Assembly: GCF_001866655.1 (NCBI RefSeq)
Contig: NZ_MLYR01000008.1
Coordinates: 34,368 to 98,367, forward strand
Reading direction: 5' to 3'
Length of the DNA stretch: 64,000 nucleotides
DNA from: Bacillus sp. MUM 116
GTDB taxonomy: Bacteria > Bacillota > Bacilli > Bacillales > Cytobacillaceae
Shown: in pieces, positions 26,604 to 35,721 of the stretch
How positions within the stretch are numbered: position 1 is the stretch's first letter
Layout: every line of letters starts with the position of its first letter
Translations under genes and position numbers: made by a program
The notes under the pieces: model-generated
The model's database searches: none
The model's input: only the letters and a program-made list of their open reading frames with translations
Told to the model about the DNA's origin: nothing

Positions 26604-28223
26604 TTATTTTACGAAAGTTCCAACATTTTCATAAACTACTTTTCCATCCACTATCGTTAACTGTACCTTTGTATCCGGTATTTCTTCCACCGGTAATTCA
26701 AAGAGATTTTGTTCTAGAACGACAAGATCCGCAAGTTTCCCTACTTCCAATGTACCTAATTCATGCTCCCTGAATGTTCCATAAGCTGGTCCACTAGTAT
26801 AAGCTTTCAATGCTTCAGCAAGAGGGATCCGTTCCTGTGGATGCCATACCGTTTTTCCACTGCTGTCTATTCTCGATACAGCACGATAAACTTGTTGAAG
26901 CGGATTCAGGATATCAATCGGGAAATCTGTCCCAAATGCCAAGTTCGCACCGGTTTTTTTCAATGTATTTATGGCAAAAACATGCTTTTCTCGTTCATTT
27001 CCTATTCGATCGGTATACACACCTCGTTCGGACATCGCCAAGTGGTCTGGCTGCATCGAAACAGTAACGCCAAGCTTTTTGAAACGATGGATATCATCAG
27101 GATGAATCACTTCGATATGCTCAATGGAATGACGTGAATCCCGCTTGCCGTTTGCCTTTTGTGCTTCTTCATATACATCTAATGCCAGGCGAATAGCACC
27201 ATTCCCAATTGCATGAAAACGTATACTAAATCCTTCTTTATCTGCCTCAACCACCCATTTTTTAATAGTCTCAGGAGGGTAAGACGTCTCCCCACGTGTA
27301 CCTGGTTGGTCCGCATAAGGTTCTATTAAATAAGCAGTGCGAGCAGTAATAACGCCATCAATAAATTGTTTCAATCCTGAAATACGGAGTTTATCCGATT
27401 GATACCTATCTCGCAAATGCTTGGCATGTTCAAGATTGCCATTTAATGCTGGCCATACATGAATACGAGTTGATAGTTCCCCTTTATCTTCAAATTCTTT
27501 GAAAACATCGAGTGCATCGATTTGTTTTAAGCCATGTAAGTCATGAACAGCCGTTACCCCAAAGCTTGCTGCATGTTTCAAGAAATTAGAGAAGATTTCC
27601 TTCTTTTGTAAAGTCGAAAAATTAAATGCATGGCGAACCACTGCATCCATTGCCTTTTCATATAAAAGACCGTCGGGGTCTCCATTATTATCTTTTCCGA
27701 TCATACCGTAAGAAGGGTTTTCTGTATCCCGGTTAATATTAGCAAGCTCTAATGCTTTCGTATTTACCCATGCATAATGGCCTTCGGCGTGAAACAGTAG
27801 TGCCGGACGGTCTGGAAGAATACGGTCCAATGAATGACGAGTCGGTAATTGTTGTGTATCCCAGAAACCTGCATCCCACATAAACCCAATCACCCATTGA
27901 TTTTCCGGTTTTGATTCAGCAAATTTGCAGATCATTTCCAACGCTTCTTCTTCTGAACGAGCATCAAACAGATTGACACTAGTGAGGGCAACGGCCCCTT
28001 GCATAATATGAAGATGGAAATCATGGAATCCCGGCATCACTAATTGGTCTTTAAAGTTATAGATTTTCGTATTCTCACCTGCAAAGGCTTTCATTTCTTC
28101 CATGCAGCCAATCGCTACAATTATGTTATCCTTAATCGCAATCGAAGCAGGTTCGGGCTGGTCGGAAAGCCCTGTAAATACAGCATTACTTGAAATAATG
28201 ATATCAGCTGGTTGTTGAAACAT
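26604..28223 (-). CDS. YtcJ-type amidohydrolase, cassette copy 3
   Basis: Amidohydrolase of 539 residues, third copy of the cassette enzyme. Metal ligands in MPGFHDFHLH (His70, His72), GLKQFIDGVI and HSIEHIEVI are kept. The segment that is FHAIGDGAIR in the other two copies reads FHAIGNGAIR here, replacing a normally conserved Asp by Asn341. A 5-residue deletion is also visible around residue 230 (HDLHGLKQIDALDVF). The enzyme may have altered or reduced activity. It starts 34 nt after the cassette-3 permease stop. Confidence 0.88.
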   Translation of the reverse strand: MFQQPADIIISSNAVFTGLSDQPEPASIAIKDNIIVAIGCMEEMKAFAGENTKIYNFKDQLVMPGFHDFHLHIMQGAVALTSVNLFDARSEEEALEMICKFAESKPENQWVIGFMWDAGFWDTQQLPTRHSLDRILPDRPALLFHAEGHYAWVNTKALELANINRDTENPSYGMIGKDNNGDPDGLLYEKAMDAVVRHAFNFSTLQKKEIFSNFLKHAASFGVTAVHDLHGLKQIDALDVFKEFEDKGELSTRIHVWPALNGNLEHAKHLRDRYQSDKLRISGLKQFIDGVITARTAYLIEPYADQPGTRGETSYPPETIKKWVVEADKEGFSIRFHAIGNGAIRLALDVYEEAQKANGKRDSRHSIEHIEVIHPDDIHRFKKLGVTVSMQPDHLAMSERGVYTDRIGNEREKHVFAINTLKKTGANLAFGTDFPIDILNPLQQVYRAVSRIDSSGKTVWHPQERIPLAEALKAYTSGPAYGTFREHELGTLEVGKLADLVVLEQNLFELPVEEIPDTKVQLTIVDGKVVYENVGTFVK

Positions 28224-28257
28224 GATTAATCAATCCTTTCATTTCTAGCTCTATAGG

Positions 28258-29601
28258 CTAAGCTTCTTCAAAGGCAAGCTCGGGAGGCGGCTGTCTAAAC
28301 ATTTTTGTTAAGTTTAATAGATAGATAAATCCGATAAGAAGCCAAGTTCCACCTAGTATTAGTGAATGTTTATCTAATTTTATAAAAAACAAGCCAATTA
28401 GTGCTGCACCAATAAGCGGGATCACTAGATATTGAATCGTCCCTTTAAAAGATCTCTGCTTTCTTCGGAAAAAATAGTGAGCAATTACAGAAAGATTCAC
28501 AAAAATGAAAGCGAACAATCCTCCAAAATTAATCAGCGATATGGCTGTTGTTAGATTTAAGAAAAGAGCACTCAAGGCAATCCCGCCAACAATTAAAATA
28601 TTAATAATCGGTGTACGGTATTTCGGGGATAGATAGCCAAATACTTTTTTTGGCAGTACATTTTCCCTTCCCATCGCATACAAAATGCGAGAGGCGCTCG
28701 TTCCGGATGCAACGGCTGAAGCAAAGGTAGAAGTTAACCCCACTGCTACGAAGAAACTCATAAAAATATTTCCGCCGATATACATCGCAATTTCTAAATA
28801 ACCGGATTCAGGATTTTTGAAAGACTGAAACTCCGGAAAAATGAGTTGTGCAAAATAGGAACCTGCAATAAATAAGAAGCCGCCTATAAATGTTATCAAG
28901 TAGATCGCTTTGGGCAGCGTTCTCTTAGGATTCTCCGTCTCTTCTGACAATGTTGTCACTGCATCAAAACCTAAAAAACTAAAACATAGAATAGGAATAA
29001 CAGATAGAAGATTGGATGCTTTTACTTCAGGATCATAAAAAGGAACGGCTGAAAATAATGTCCCTGTTCCTTTTCCTGCAAGAAGCCCTTTAATCGACAG
29101 GATAAAAAATAGTGCAAACAATAAAAATTGAAAGAAAAGCATATACATATTAATTTTTGCTGCAAATTTAATGCCAAGGATGTTGACAATTGTGACAATG
29201 GCAACAAATAAAATAATCCAAACAAACCTTGGAACTGCTGGAAAATAAGCTTTCAATGAGATTCCGAGGATTAGGGAACTGATCATTGGACTGAACATAT
29301 AATCAATAATGATGGTCCAACCAACGATAAATCCAATATGTGGACTAATTGATTTTTGCGCAAACGTATAAGCCGCTCCTGCGTTTGGAAACGCTTTAAC
29401 TAATTGGGCATAGCTATAGGCTGTAAATAACATGACAACTAAAGCAATTGCATATGCAGTTGGGATCATCCCATTTGTGCTTTGTACCGCAACCCCGTAT
29501 GTAGCAAAAAACGTTTTTGGAGCCATAAAAGCCAATCCGAAAAAGACGACATGTGTCAAACTAAGCGAACGTTTAAGCGTAGGTGAATTTGTATTTGCCA
29601 T
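28258..29601 (-). CDS. APC permease, cassette copy 3
   Basis: Permease of 447 residues with about 12 hydrophobic segments (SLTHVVFFGLAFMAPKTFFA at helix 1; tail LTKMFRQPPPELAFEEA). It is the most similar of the set to the copy at 16.0 kb and to the permease tail at 9.1 kb. The ATG follows AAGGAGG. Its promoter region carries a long-spacer promoter and follows the terminator of the MerR gene, so it is a separate unit from merR although it lies just downstream of it. Confidence 0.9.
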   Translation of the reverse strand: MANTNSPTLKRSLSLTHVVFFGLAFMAPKTFFATYGVAVQSTNGMIPTAYAIALVVMLFTAYSYAQLVKAFPNAGAAYTFAQKSISPHIGFIVGWTIIIDYMFSPMISSLILGISLKAYFPAVPRFVWIILFVAIVTIVNILGIKFAAKINMYMLFFQFLLFALFFILSIKGLLAGKGTGTLFSAVPFYDPEVKASNLLSVIPILCFSFLGFDAVTTLSEETENPKRTLPKAIYLITFIGGFLFIAGSYFAQLIFPEFQSFKNPESGYLEIAMYIGGNIFMSFFVAVGLTSTFASAVASGTSASRILYAMGRENVLPKKVFGYLSPKYRTPIINILIVGGIALSALFLNLTTAISLINFGGLFAFIFVNLSVIAHYFFRRKQRSFKGTIQYLVIPLIGAALIGLFFIKLDKHSLILGGTWLLIGFIYLLNLTKMFRQPPPELAFEEA

Positions 29602-29704
29602 TAATCAAACCTCCTTGTAAATGTTATCGTGCAATATTATTTTCTAGGAAAATTCAGAAAATTAAACTTAAAAAAGCATCACTCCATCCAATATGTTTGA
29701 ATTT

Positions 29705-29735
29705 ATGATAAAGTCTCGTCTAACTCCAGAGTCAA
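29705..29735 (-). promoter_or_regulatory. MerR-type promoter of cassette 3
   Basis: The minus strand has TTGACT (29735-29730) and TATCAT (29710-29705) with exactly 19 bp between. The spacer CTGGAGTTAGACGAGACTT recalls BmrR-type operators. It lacks the ACCGGT core seen at cassette 1, so it may answer to a different MerR protein or a degenerate site. Confidence 0.6.
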
Positions 29736-29746
29736 CCGCTGTCATT

Positions 29747-29788
29747 AAAAAAAGCCCCCAAAATGATAAAAAATCATTTCAAAGGGCC
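29747..29788 (-). terminator. Terminator of merR overlapping its stop codon
   Basis: A GGCCC...GGGGGC hairpin with an AAATGAT/ATCATTT upper stem is followed by TTTTTTT on the minus strand. The stop codon lies within the stem. Confidence 0.75.
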
Positions 29789-30637
29789 TTGAATCGGAAT
29801 TTGGATTTCATAATAAGCTTCATCATATTGATCCGTCAGCGATATGTCAACCTGCATAATACGAACAGCATCACCTTTAATCACATATCCATGTGTATCG
29901 CAATAACAGAGCACCTTCTTAAGCTGGACCAGCATCTTCTCTCTTACGAGTCCTCCATAGTAGGAACATACATATAGTCCTTTTTCTAGTTTCTGTGTTG
30001 GCTGCTTAGGCTCTTCGTCCTGCACCAGAATGAATAATTGAGATTGATAGCCACCTAGTTTTTGGAAACAATAAGAGGTTTTACGAATATCATCAAAGTA
30101 CTCCTTTTTGATAAAATCTCCAAATTTATTGCTTGCCAATACCGGGATGTCTCCGGTAATCATGTTCTCCAGCTCCAAAAGTCCAAGATAAAGATTTTCT
30201 TTATCCTCCCACCCTACCGGCCTTGGAAGCTGAATATATTCCCGCTCTTCAAATTGTTTAACTACGATATCCGAATTCCCGTAACTATTAGTGAAAGATT
30301 CAATATTGTTTATTCGTGTCTTCAAAATCTGATGGATATTTTGCAATTCCTTAATTTTTTCTTGTATATTTTCCATTGATTTTTGAAGAAATTGAACCGA
30401 TTTTTTTACGTTACGATCTGTTAGAAATTTCCTGATTTCCTCTAAGGAAAAACCGATTCTTCTTAATTCTTTAATGGTTCCAAGAATTTCATATTGGTAA
30501 ATGGAATAGTAACGATAGCCAGTATCGGGATCAGTATAATACGGCTTTAACAATCCAATTTTATCGTAATGTCGTAATGTATCTACTGTTACATTTCTTA
30601 GCTTCGCCATTTCTCCAATACTTAGCATATTTTGCAT
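29774..30637 (-). CDS. MerR-family regulator with effector-binding domain (cassette regulator candidate)
   Basis: Regulator of 287 residues. The N-terminal MerR helix-turn-helix reads SIGEMAKLRNVTVDTLRHYD, with DPDTGYRYYS in the wing. A coiled coil (about 75-130) and a C-terminal effector-binding half follow. ATG 30637 is chosen because AAGGAG (30651-30646) lies 8 nt upstream; the in-frame TTG at 30658 lies upstream of it and inside the operator. The operator is in its own 5' leader, which points to self-repression. The same operator lies in an activating position at cassette 1, 13 kb away. It is homologous to the regulator at 3.0 kb. Confidence 0.9.
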   Translation of the reverse strand: MQNMLSIGEMAKLRNVTVDTLRHYDKIGLLKPYYTDPDTGYRYYSIYQYEILGTIKELRRIGFSLEEIRKFLTDRNVKKSVQFLQKSMENIQEKIKELQNIHQILKTRINNIESFTNSYGNSDIVVKQFEEREYIQLPRPVGWEDKENLYLGLLELENMITGDIPVLASNKFGDFIKKEYFDDIRKTSYCFQKLGGYQSQLFILVQDEEPKQPTQKLEKGLYVCSYYGGLVREKMLVQLKKVLCYCDTHGYVIKGDAVRIMQVDISLTDQYDEAYYEIQIPIQGPLK

Positions 30638-30656
30638 GGCATTTTCTCCTTCAACC

Positions 30657-30720
30657 AACTACCGGTAGTTAATAAATAGATTACAACCTTATTATACTAT
30701 TTAAAAAATTTAGTATACAA
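30657..30720 (-). promoter_or_regulatory. Promoter and operator of the second merR
   Basis: TTGTAT (30720-30715) and TATAAT (30696-30691) are 18 bp apart on the minus strand. The palindrome AACTACCGGTAGTT (30657-30670) lies downstream of the promoter, just before the ribosome binding site. Binding there would block rather than activate transcription. The 14-bp core is identical to that at 17425-17438. Confidence 0.75.
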
Positions 30721-30793
30721 TCTAAGATTTGATCAAGCAGGGATAAAAAATTTTTGGGGGCCGTGCGCATTGCTTAAAAACACTTATTTACCC

Positions 30794-30822
30794 TTACAAA
30801 TATGCAAGTGATGGTGTATAAT
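30794..30822 (+). promoter_or_regulatory. Sigma-A promoter of the DeoR/HAD operon
   Basis: TTACAA (30794-30799) and TATAAT (30817-30822) are 17 bp apart. The DeoR-family start follows 35 bp downstream. A repeated ACTTAAA element between them could be an operator. Confidence 0.75.
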
Positions 30823-30856
30823 TACTTAAAACTACTTAAATCGGAGGTGCGATTCG

Positions 30857-31636
30857 TTGTACCAAGAGGAAAGATTACTGTCAATCATGGATTTTCTAAA
30901 AGAGAATAACAGGGTTTCGGTTGATCAAATTTGTTCATTGTTCGCTGTTTCTAGGGATACAGCTAGAAGGGATCTTGTCAGGCTTGAAGAAGAAAAAGCG
31001 ATTGTGCGTACTCGTGGCGGAGCGATTCTCCCATCTGTCCATGATGAGGTGAAAAACTATACGAAACGACTTAAAACGGTATCAGAAGAAAAAAAGAAAA
31101 TCGGAAAATTGGCTGCCTTGTTAATTTATCCTAACGACAGAGTAATCTTAGATGCTTCCACTACCGTTCAAGCTTGTGCAGAACAGATCGAAAACATAGA
31201 TTGTACCATCATCACCAATTCAATCAACCAGGCTGAAGTATTATCATCCAAGCCTCAAATAAATATTCAGCTTCTAGGGGGCACACTGCAAAAAGAACAC
31301 CGATTTCTCTATGGTTCATCCGTAAACGAAAAACTTTCTGAATACCATGTGGATAAGGTATATATCGGAGTTGTCGGAATCTCGGAAAACGGATTAACCA
31401 TCGCCCATGAAGAAGATGGCGTTGTAAAAAGAAAAATGATTCAGCAGGCAAAACAGGTAATCGTGCTGGCCGACCATACGAAGCTCGGCATTACTGATTT
31501 TTTTCGCTTTGCTGACTTACAGGATATTGATCTCTTAATTACCGATAAAACCCCTTCGAAGGAGTTTAGGAAATTGTTGAGTAAAAACAATGTGGAACTC
31601 TTGACAGCGGATATAGAAGAAGAAGGAGTTGATTAA
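30857..31636 (+). CDS. DeoR-family transcriptional regulator
   Basis: Repressor of 259 residues. The N-terminal DeoR helix-turn-helix (VSVDQICSLFAVSRDTARRDLVRLEE) is followed by TRGGAIL and a C-terminal sensor domain that normally binds a sugar phosphate (LDASTT, ITNSINQAE, GGTLQKEHRFLYG). The start is TTG 30857, with GGAGGTG 7 nt upstream. It is followed after 1 nt by a HAD phosphatase, a common pairing in which the regulator controls phosphosugar metabolism. It probably represses its own operon. Confidence 0.92.
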   Translation: MYQEERLLSIMDFLKENNRVSVDQICSLFAVSRDTARRDLVRLEEEKAIVRTRGGAILPSVHDEVKNYTKRLKTVSEEKKKIGKLAALLIYPNDRVILDASTTVQACAEQIENIDCTIITNSINQAEVLSSKPQINIQLLGGTLQKEHRFLYGSSVNEKLSEYHVDKVYIGVVGISENGLTIAHEEDGVVKRKMIQQAKQVIVLADHTKLGITDFFRFADLQDIDLLITDKTPSKEFRKLLSKNNVELLTADIEEEGVD

Positions 31637-31637
31637 A

Positions 31638-32507
31638 GTGATAAAATTAATTGCCGTGGATTTGGATGGCACATTACTTAATGAAGAAAACCGTATAAGC
31701 CAAAGGAATCTGGAAGCAATTAAATTTGCCCAATCCAATGGTGTTGAAGTAGTCATCGCCACAGGCCGGGCCCATTTTGATGTTCAAGCAATTTTTAAAA
31801 ATTCCGGATTGAAAACCTGGATTATTGCTGCAAATGAGGCAACCATTCATCAACCGAATGGGGCAATATTCCACTCAGAACCAATTAATCAAGATGATGC
31901 CATTATCATTTTACGATGGCTGGAGAATGAAAACTTCTATTATGAGGTATTCAGCAATCATTCAATTTTTACCTCGCAGAATGGACGGGAGCTTCTAGCC
32001 ATTGAAATGGACCGCGTTTCAAGTGCGAATCCTGATGTAAGTATTGAACAGCTGAAATATGCTGCTGAAAAGCAATATAGTCAAACAGGGTTTTCTTTTA
32101 TTAAATCGTACCAAGACCTGGCGAGTAAGGAAATAGAAATCTATAACATCCTTGCATTTTCCTTTCATGAAGAGAAGCGGAAAAAAGGAAGGACACAATT
32201 TGAACATTTGGAGAATGTAACGATTGTAAGCTCTGCGAAACACAATTTTGAATTTGAACATAAGAATGCTTCAAAAGGAATTGCCTTAGAAATTCTGGCA
32301 AACAAGTTAGACATCCCCTTAACTGATACTGCCGCTGTCGGGGATAGCTTTAACGATTTATCCATGATGCAGGTTGCAGGAAAAAGTGTTGCTATGGGGA
32401 ATGCCCATGAAGAAATAAAGGAACTATGTGACGAGGTTACGCTTTCAAATGTCGAAGATGGGGTTGCGCATTTGATTTATTCATTGATACCAGTCACCGC
32501 AGATTAA
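31638..32507 (+). CDS. Cof-type HAD-IIB phosphatase
   Basis: Cytoplasmic phosphatase of 289 residues. HAD motif I is AVDLDGTLLNEEN, motif II is VVIATGR, and motif III/IV is AVGDSFNDLSMM, with a type IIB cap between. It should remove phosphate from a sugar phosphate, flavin precursor or similar. GTG 31638 is chosen because AAGGAG lies 9 nt upstream; the in-frame TTG at 31629 directly abuts that site. It starts 1 nt after the DeoR stop, so translation is probably coupled. Several hairpins follow it. Confidence 0.9.
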   Translation: MIKLIAVDLDGTLLNEENRISQRNLEAIKFAQSNGVEVVIATGRAHFDVQAIFKNSGLKTWIIAANEATIHQPNGAIFHSEPINQDDAIIILRWLENENFYYEVFSNHSIFTSQNGRELLAIEMDRVSSANPDVSIEQLKYAAEKQYSQTGFSFIKSYQDLASKEIEIYNILAFSFHEEKRKKGRTQFEHLENVTIVSSAKHNFEFEHKNASKGIALEILANKLDIPLTDTAAVGDSFNDLSMMQVAGKSVAMGNAHEEIKELCDEVTLSNVEDGVAHLIYSLIPVTAD

Positions 32508-32523
32508 TAACCAAGTTACTTAG

Positions 32524-32672
32524 ACTATCATTGGCGTAACGCATTTGCGGCGTGACAATGATAGTTTGAGCATATATTTTTTTGAGAGTCCCGAATAAGG
32601 CTTAGCCGTTTTTGGGGACTCTCAACTGAAAAAACAATGCAATTCGCATAAGGAATTGCATTGTTTTTTTTT
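32524..32672 (+). terminator. Three successive hairpins after the HAD gene
   Basis: ACTATCATTG/CAATGATAGT (32524-32565), GAGAGTCCC/GGGACTCTC (32584-32623) and CAATGCAATTC/GAATTGCATTG with T8-9 (32635-32672) follow each other. Only the last has a clear U-tract. Together they insulate the operon. Confidence 0.7.
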
Positions 32673-32693
32673 GCGGCTTATTTTTATTTGATT

Positions 32694-32804
32694 AGATTCG
32701 CTGATAAATCCATTGGAAGTATTGGTAGTATTGCTTTACTCATTATTGAAAAGATCAATAAGGTTTTAGCCCACAATAAACTAAAAGTAGCAGGCATCCG
32801 CTAG
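32694..32804 (+). pseudogene. Unassigned C-terminal coding remnant
   Basis: An open frame without start reads RFADKSIGSIGSIALLIIEK and continues to KVAGIR before TAG. Its composition suggests the last helix of a membrane protein. I do not recognise the family. Confidence 0.25.
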
Positions 32805-32834
32805 ATACTTTCAGAAAAAAATTATAAAAATACA

Positions 32835-32877
32835 AAAGCAAGTGGAGAAATACGATCCGTTTTTCTTCACTTGCTTT
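32835..32877 (-). terminator. Terminator of the penicillin-binding protein gene
   Basis: The AAAGCAAGTG / CACTTGCTTT stem is 35 bp beyond the PBP stop, with U-rich sequence on the minus strand. Confidence 0.75.
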
Positions 32878-32911
32878 ATTTTAGAAATTATCGGACAGCC
32901 CCTTTTCCTTT

Positions 32912-35194
32912 TTATGAAGCTGGTTCAACCTTTGTTGCTTTATAGCTTGAGCCATCCCATTGGAGATACACACGATATTTTTGCGTGCCATTTCCTTTTC
33001 CTGATACAATCCCAACTGAGCCGCCTGGGTTGCTTTTGTCGCTCCCTAACCACCATACAGTTATATTGCTTTGACTCATTCCAATAGCAGAAGAGATTGT
33101 CTGCAGCATCTCCTGCCAATCTTGAGAATTTGAATCATAGCGTGTAACATGCTCGTTATTCTGGTTCGGAGCATCGTCAGAATTTCCTCCTTTAACGTAC
33201 AGTTCATTATTCACTCTATTAACGTCACTTGGCTGCTTAAAGCTGGTTGAGTCTGTTCCAAACGCTTGCATCATGTCCTTAAACATTAGTTGCGAGATTT
33301 TGGTAGTATCTCCAAGCATATAGTTGCCTGGACCGTTATTCACATACCCAGTCCATACAGCCATCGTGTATTGTGGGGTATAACCCGCAAACCAACTATC
33401 ATTTACTGCGTTGGATGGATATCCAAATTGAGCACTGGTCTTATGGTCAAAATTGGTTGTACCCGTTTTTCCAGCAACATCCAATCCTGGGACATTTGCC
33501 GTTTTTCCAGTCCCAGAGTTTACGACTGTACGTAACATATCTGTTACCATATAGGCTGTGTAATCATGCATAACACGGTTTGGCTGTGGCGTAAAGCTCA
33601 CAACTTTGCCATCAGGAAAGACTACTTTTTGGACAAAATGCGGTTGATTGTATACTCCTTCATTTCCAAAAGCGCTGTAGGCCCCTGCCATTTCTAAAGG
33701 ATTAACTGTATTACTTCCAATCGCGTAGGATTCGTACACTTGGTTGTTATTAAAAGGAATACCGAGGTTTTCTGCAAAATTCTTTGCCTTATCCATGCCA
33801 ACCTCACGAAGAGTAAGAAGCGCAGGGATATTATAAGAATATTGTAGTGCCGTCCGTATTGACAACATCCCGTGATATTTATTATCCCAATTTGAAATAG
33901 ATTGACCATTTGTATACGTTGTCGGCTGATCATTGATTTGGTGAGCAGTTGACCATTTCAAATATTCAATCGCAGGACCATAATCAAAAATCGGCTTAAA
34001 CGAAGAACCTGGTTGACGTTTTATATCAATTGCAAAGTTGTTTCCTAGAAATGTTCCTTTATATTCATTTCGTCCGCTCCCTATTGCCCGGACTTCACCA
34101 GTTTTTGTATCTAAAAAAACAAATGAACCTTGAAACTTAGAATTAGGATAAGCAATGATATTATTTGTGTTCATCATTTTATCCGCATAATCCTGTGCTT
34201 TTGGATCTAAAGTGGTATAAATAGATAATCCACCCGTGCTGATGTCTACACTTTTAAGTTTTCCTTCCACTTCTTTAACAGCTGCATCAAAAAATGCTTC
34301 ATAAGGAATACCTTGTTGAGTGGTTTTCGGAACAAGGCCCTCCGTTACAGGTACTTTCATCGCTTCCTGCATTTGTTTCTCTGTAATATAGCCCTGTTTA
34401 TGCATGGAGCTTAACACAAGATTACGTCGATTGGTGGCAGCCTCTCTGTTCGCTGGTTTAGACGGATCGTAATTAGTTGGACTTTGTGGGAGCCCTCCCA
34501 GCATAGCAGCCTCCGGAAGCGTTAATTTATTTAAATTATTTGCATCAATTCCGTAGTAGGTTTTTGCAGCAGCGGCCACTCCATAGGCCCCATCTCCAAG
34601 GTAGATTTTGTTTAAATACATCGTTAAAATATCCTGTTTAGAATATTTTTTGTCCAATTGATACGCCAAGTACCATTCTTCTACCTTTCGCTTTATGGTT
34701 TTCTGTGGAGACAAAAAGGAGTTTTTAATTACCTGCTGTGTTATGGTACTACCGCCCTGAGAACCGAAGTGCCCGGTTAGATTCTTGAAAATTGCTATAG
34801 CGGTCCGTTTAAAATCTATACCATCATTTTTATAAAAATTTGCGTCTTCGGTAGCAATAAATGCGTGTTCCAACACTTTTGGAACTTGAGTATACGTAAT
34901 TTTCGTTCGATTTTCTTTACCGTATTCATAAATGAAATTCCCATTTTTATCATAAAATTTTGTTGGTAGTGGATCTACTAGTTTTGAAGAATTTAATTTA
35001 GGCGCTTCTTTAATCATAGTAGCGAAGGTAATGGCACCTACTCCTGACGAAACAAATCCCAGCACCAAACAGGAAATTAACACTTTTTTCAACATGGATG
35101 CTTTTTTTGGCGTTTTATTACTTTCTTTTTGATTTTGTCTTATTTTTACAGCTTGTTTTCGTTCCTGACGAGAACGATACGTTTCTTCTGACAT
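32912..35194 (-). CDS. Class A penicillin-binding protein (PBP1A-type)
   Basis: Bifunctional peptidoglycan synthase of 760 residues anchored by one N-terminal membrane helix (about 35-60) after a basic cytoplasmic tail. The glycosyltransferase domain (about 75-250) shows TEDANFYKNDGID, GGSTITQQ and YLNKIYLGDGAYG. The transpeptidase domain (about 340-630) has the active-site RQPGSSFKP, YSYN and GKTGTT. A C-terminal region of about 110 residues, rich in Ser, Asn and Gly, resembles a PASTA-like or linker segment. ATG 35194 follows TAGGAGAGA. It builds and crosslinks cell wall outside the membrane. The gene is monocistronic. Confidence 0.93.
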   Translation of the reverse strand: MSEETYRSRQERKQAVKIRQNQKESNKTPKKASMLKKVLISCLVLGFVSSGVGAITFATMIKEAPKLNSSKLVDPLPTKFYDKNGNFIYEYGKENRTKITYTQVPKVLEHAFIATEDANFYKNDGIDFKRTAIAIFKNLTGHFGSQGGSTITQQVIKNSFLSPQKTIKRKVEEWYLAYQLDKKYSKQDILTMYLNKIYLGDGAYGVAAAAKTYYGIDANNLNKLTLPEAAMLGGLPQSPTNYDPSKPANREAATNRRNLVLSSMHKQGYITEKQMQEAMKVPVTEGLVPKTTQQGIPYEAFFDAAVKEVEGKLKSVDISTGGLSIYTTLDPKAQDYADKMMNTNNIIAYPNSKFQGSFVFLDTKTGEVRAIGSGRNEYKGTFLGNNFAIDIKRQPGSSFKPIFDYGPAIEYLKWSTAHQINDQPTTYTNGQSISNWDNKYHGMLSIRTALQYSYNIPALLTLREVGMDKAKNFAENLGIPFNNNQVYESYAIGSNTVNPLEMAGAYSAFGNEGVYNQPHFVQKVVFPDGKVVSFTPQPNRVMHDYTAYMVTDMLRTVVNSGTGKTANVPGLDVAGKTGTTNFDHKTSAQFGYPSNAVNDSWFAGYTPQYTMAVWTGYVNNGPGNYMLGDTTKISQLMFKDMMQAFGTDSTSFKQPSDVNRVNNELYVKGGNSDDAPNQNNEHVTRYDSNSQDWQEMLQTISSAIGMSQSNITVWWLGSDKSNPGGSVGIVSGKGNGTQKYRVYLQWDGSSYKATKVEPAS

Positions 35195-35344
35195 TTATCT
35201 TCTCTCCTATGTGTAAGTTACTAAAAGTTGATTTAAAAAGAAGCAGTTATCACTAACTTATCTCTGACTGATGAGAGACTGATTTTAGTCCATTACTTTT
35301 CATGTAAAATCCGTCTATAATGAATTAAATAAGTAAAAATCTAA

Positions 35345-35443
35345 TCATCCCTTTACGTCTTTCGAAATAAGGTATTTACGCTGTTCAATCTTTTCTAGTA
35401 TTTCTTGCACAACCTGTTCCTTTTTAACATCTAGCTCTATCAT
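35345..35443 (-). CDS. Possible 32-residue protein
   Basis: The minus strand from ATG 35443 encodes a 32-residue, charged, probably helical peptide beginning MIELDVKKEQVVQEILEKIE and ending ISKDVKG, with GAGAGGAAATA upstream. It is not recognised. The flanking 35195-35344 and 35444-35721 hold no other coding signal. Confidence 0.4.
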   Translation of the reverse strand: MIELDVKKEQVVQEILEKIEQRKYLISKDVKG

Positions 35444-35721
35444 TATTTCCTCTCATTTAAATCCTTCTATAAAGAAGAACAAATAACAAAATCCTTCAAA
35501 CTAACCCTCCCCTATTCTCCTACTCTATCTGAGGGTCTAAAGTTGAAATGAACGTCTACAAATGCTAACGGCTGAACGTTACAATTATTATTTCATAAAC
35601 AAGCATTTATAGTTTTGTTCTTCATAGATATTATACATAAAAATGAGTAGAAATAATTTTTCCGTATCTTTACATATTTGAGTCAATTTCATATTATTTT
35701 ATTGTAATTTTTTATAAAGGC

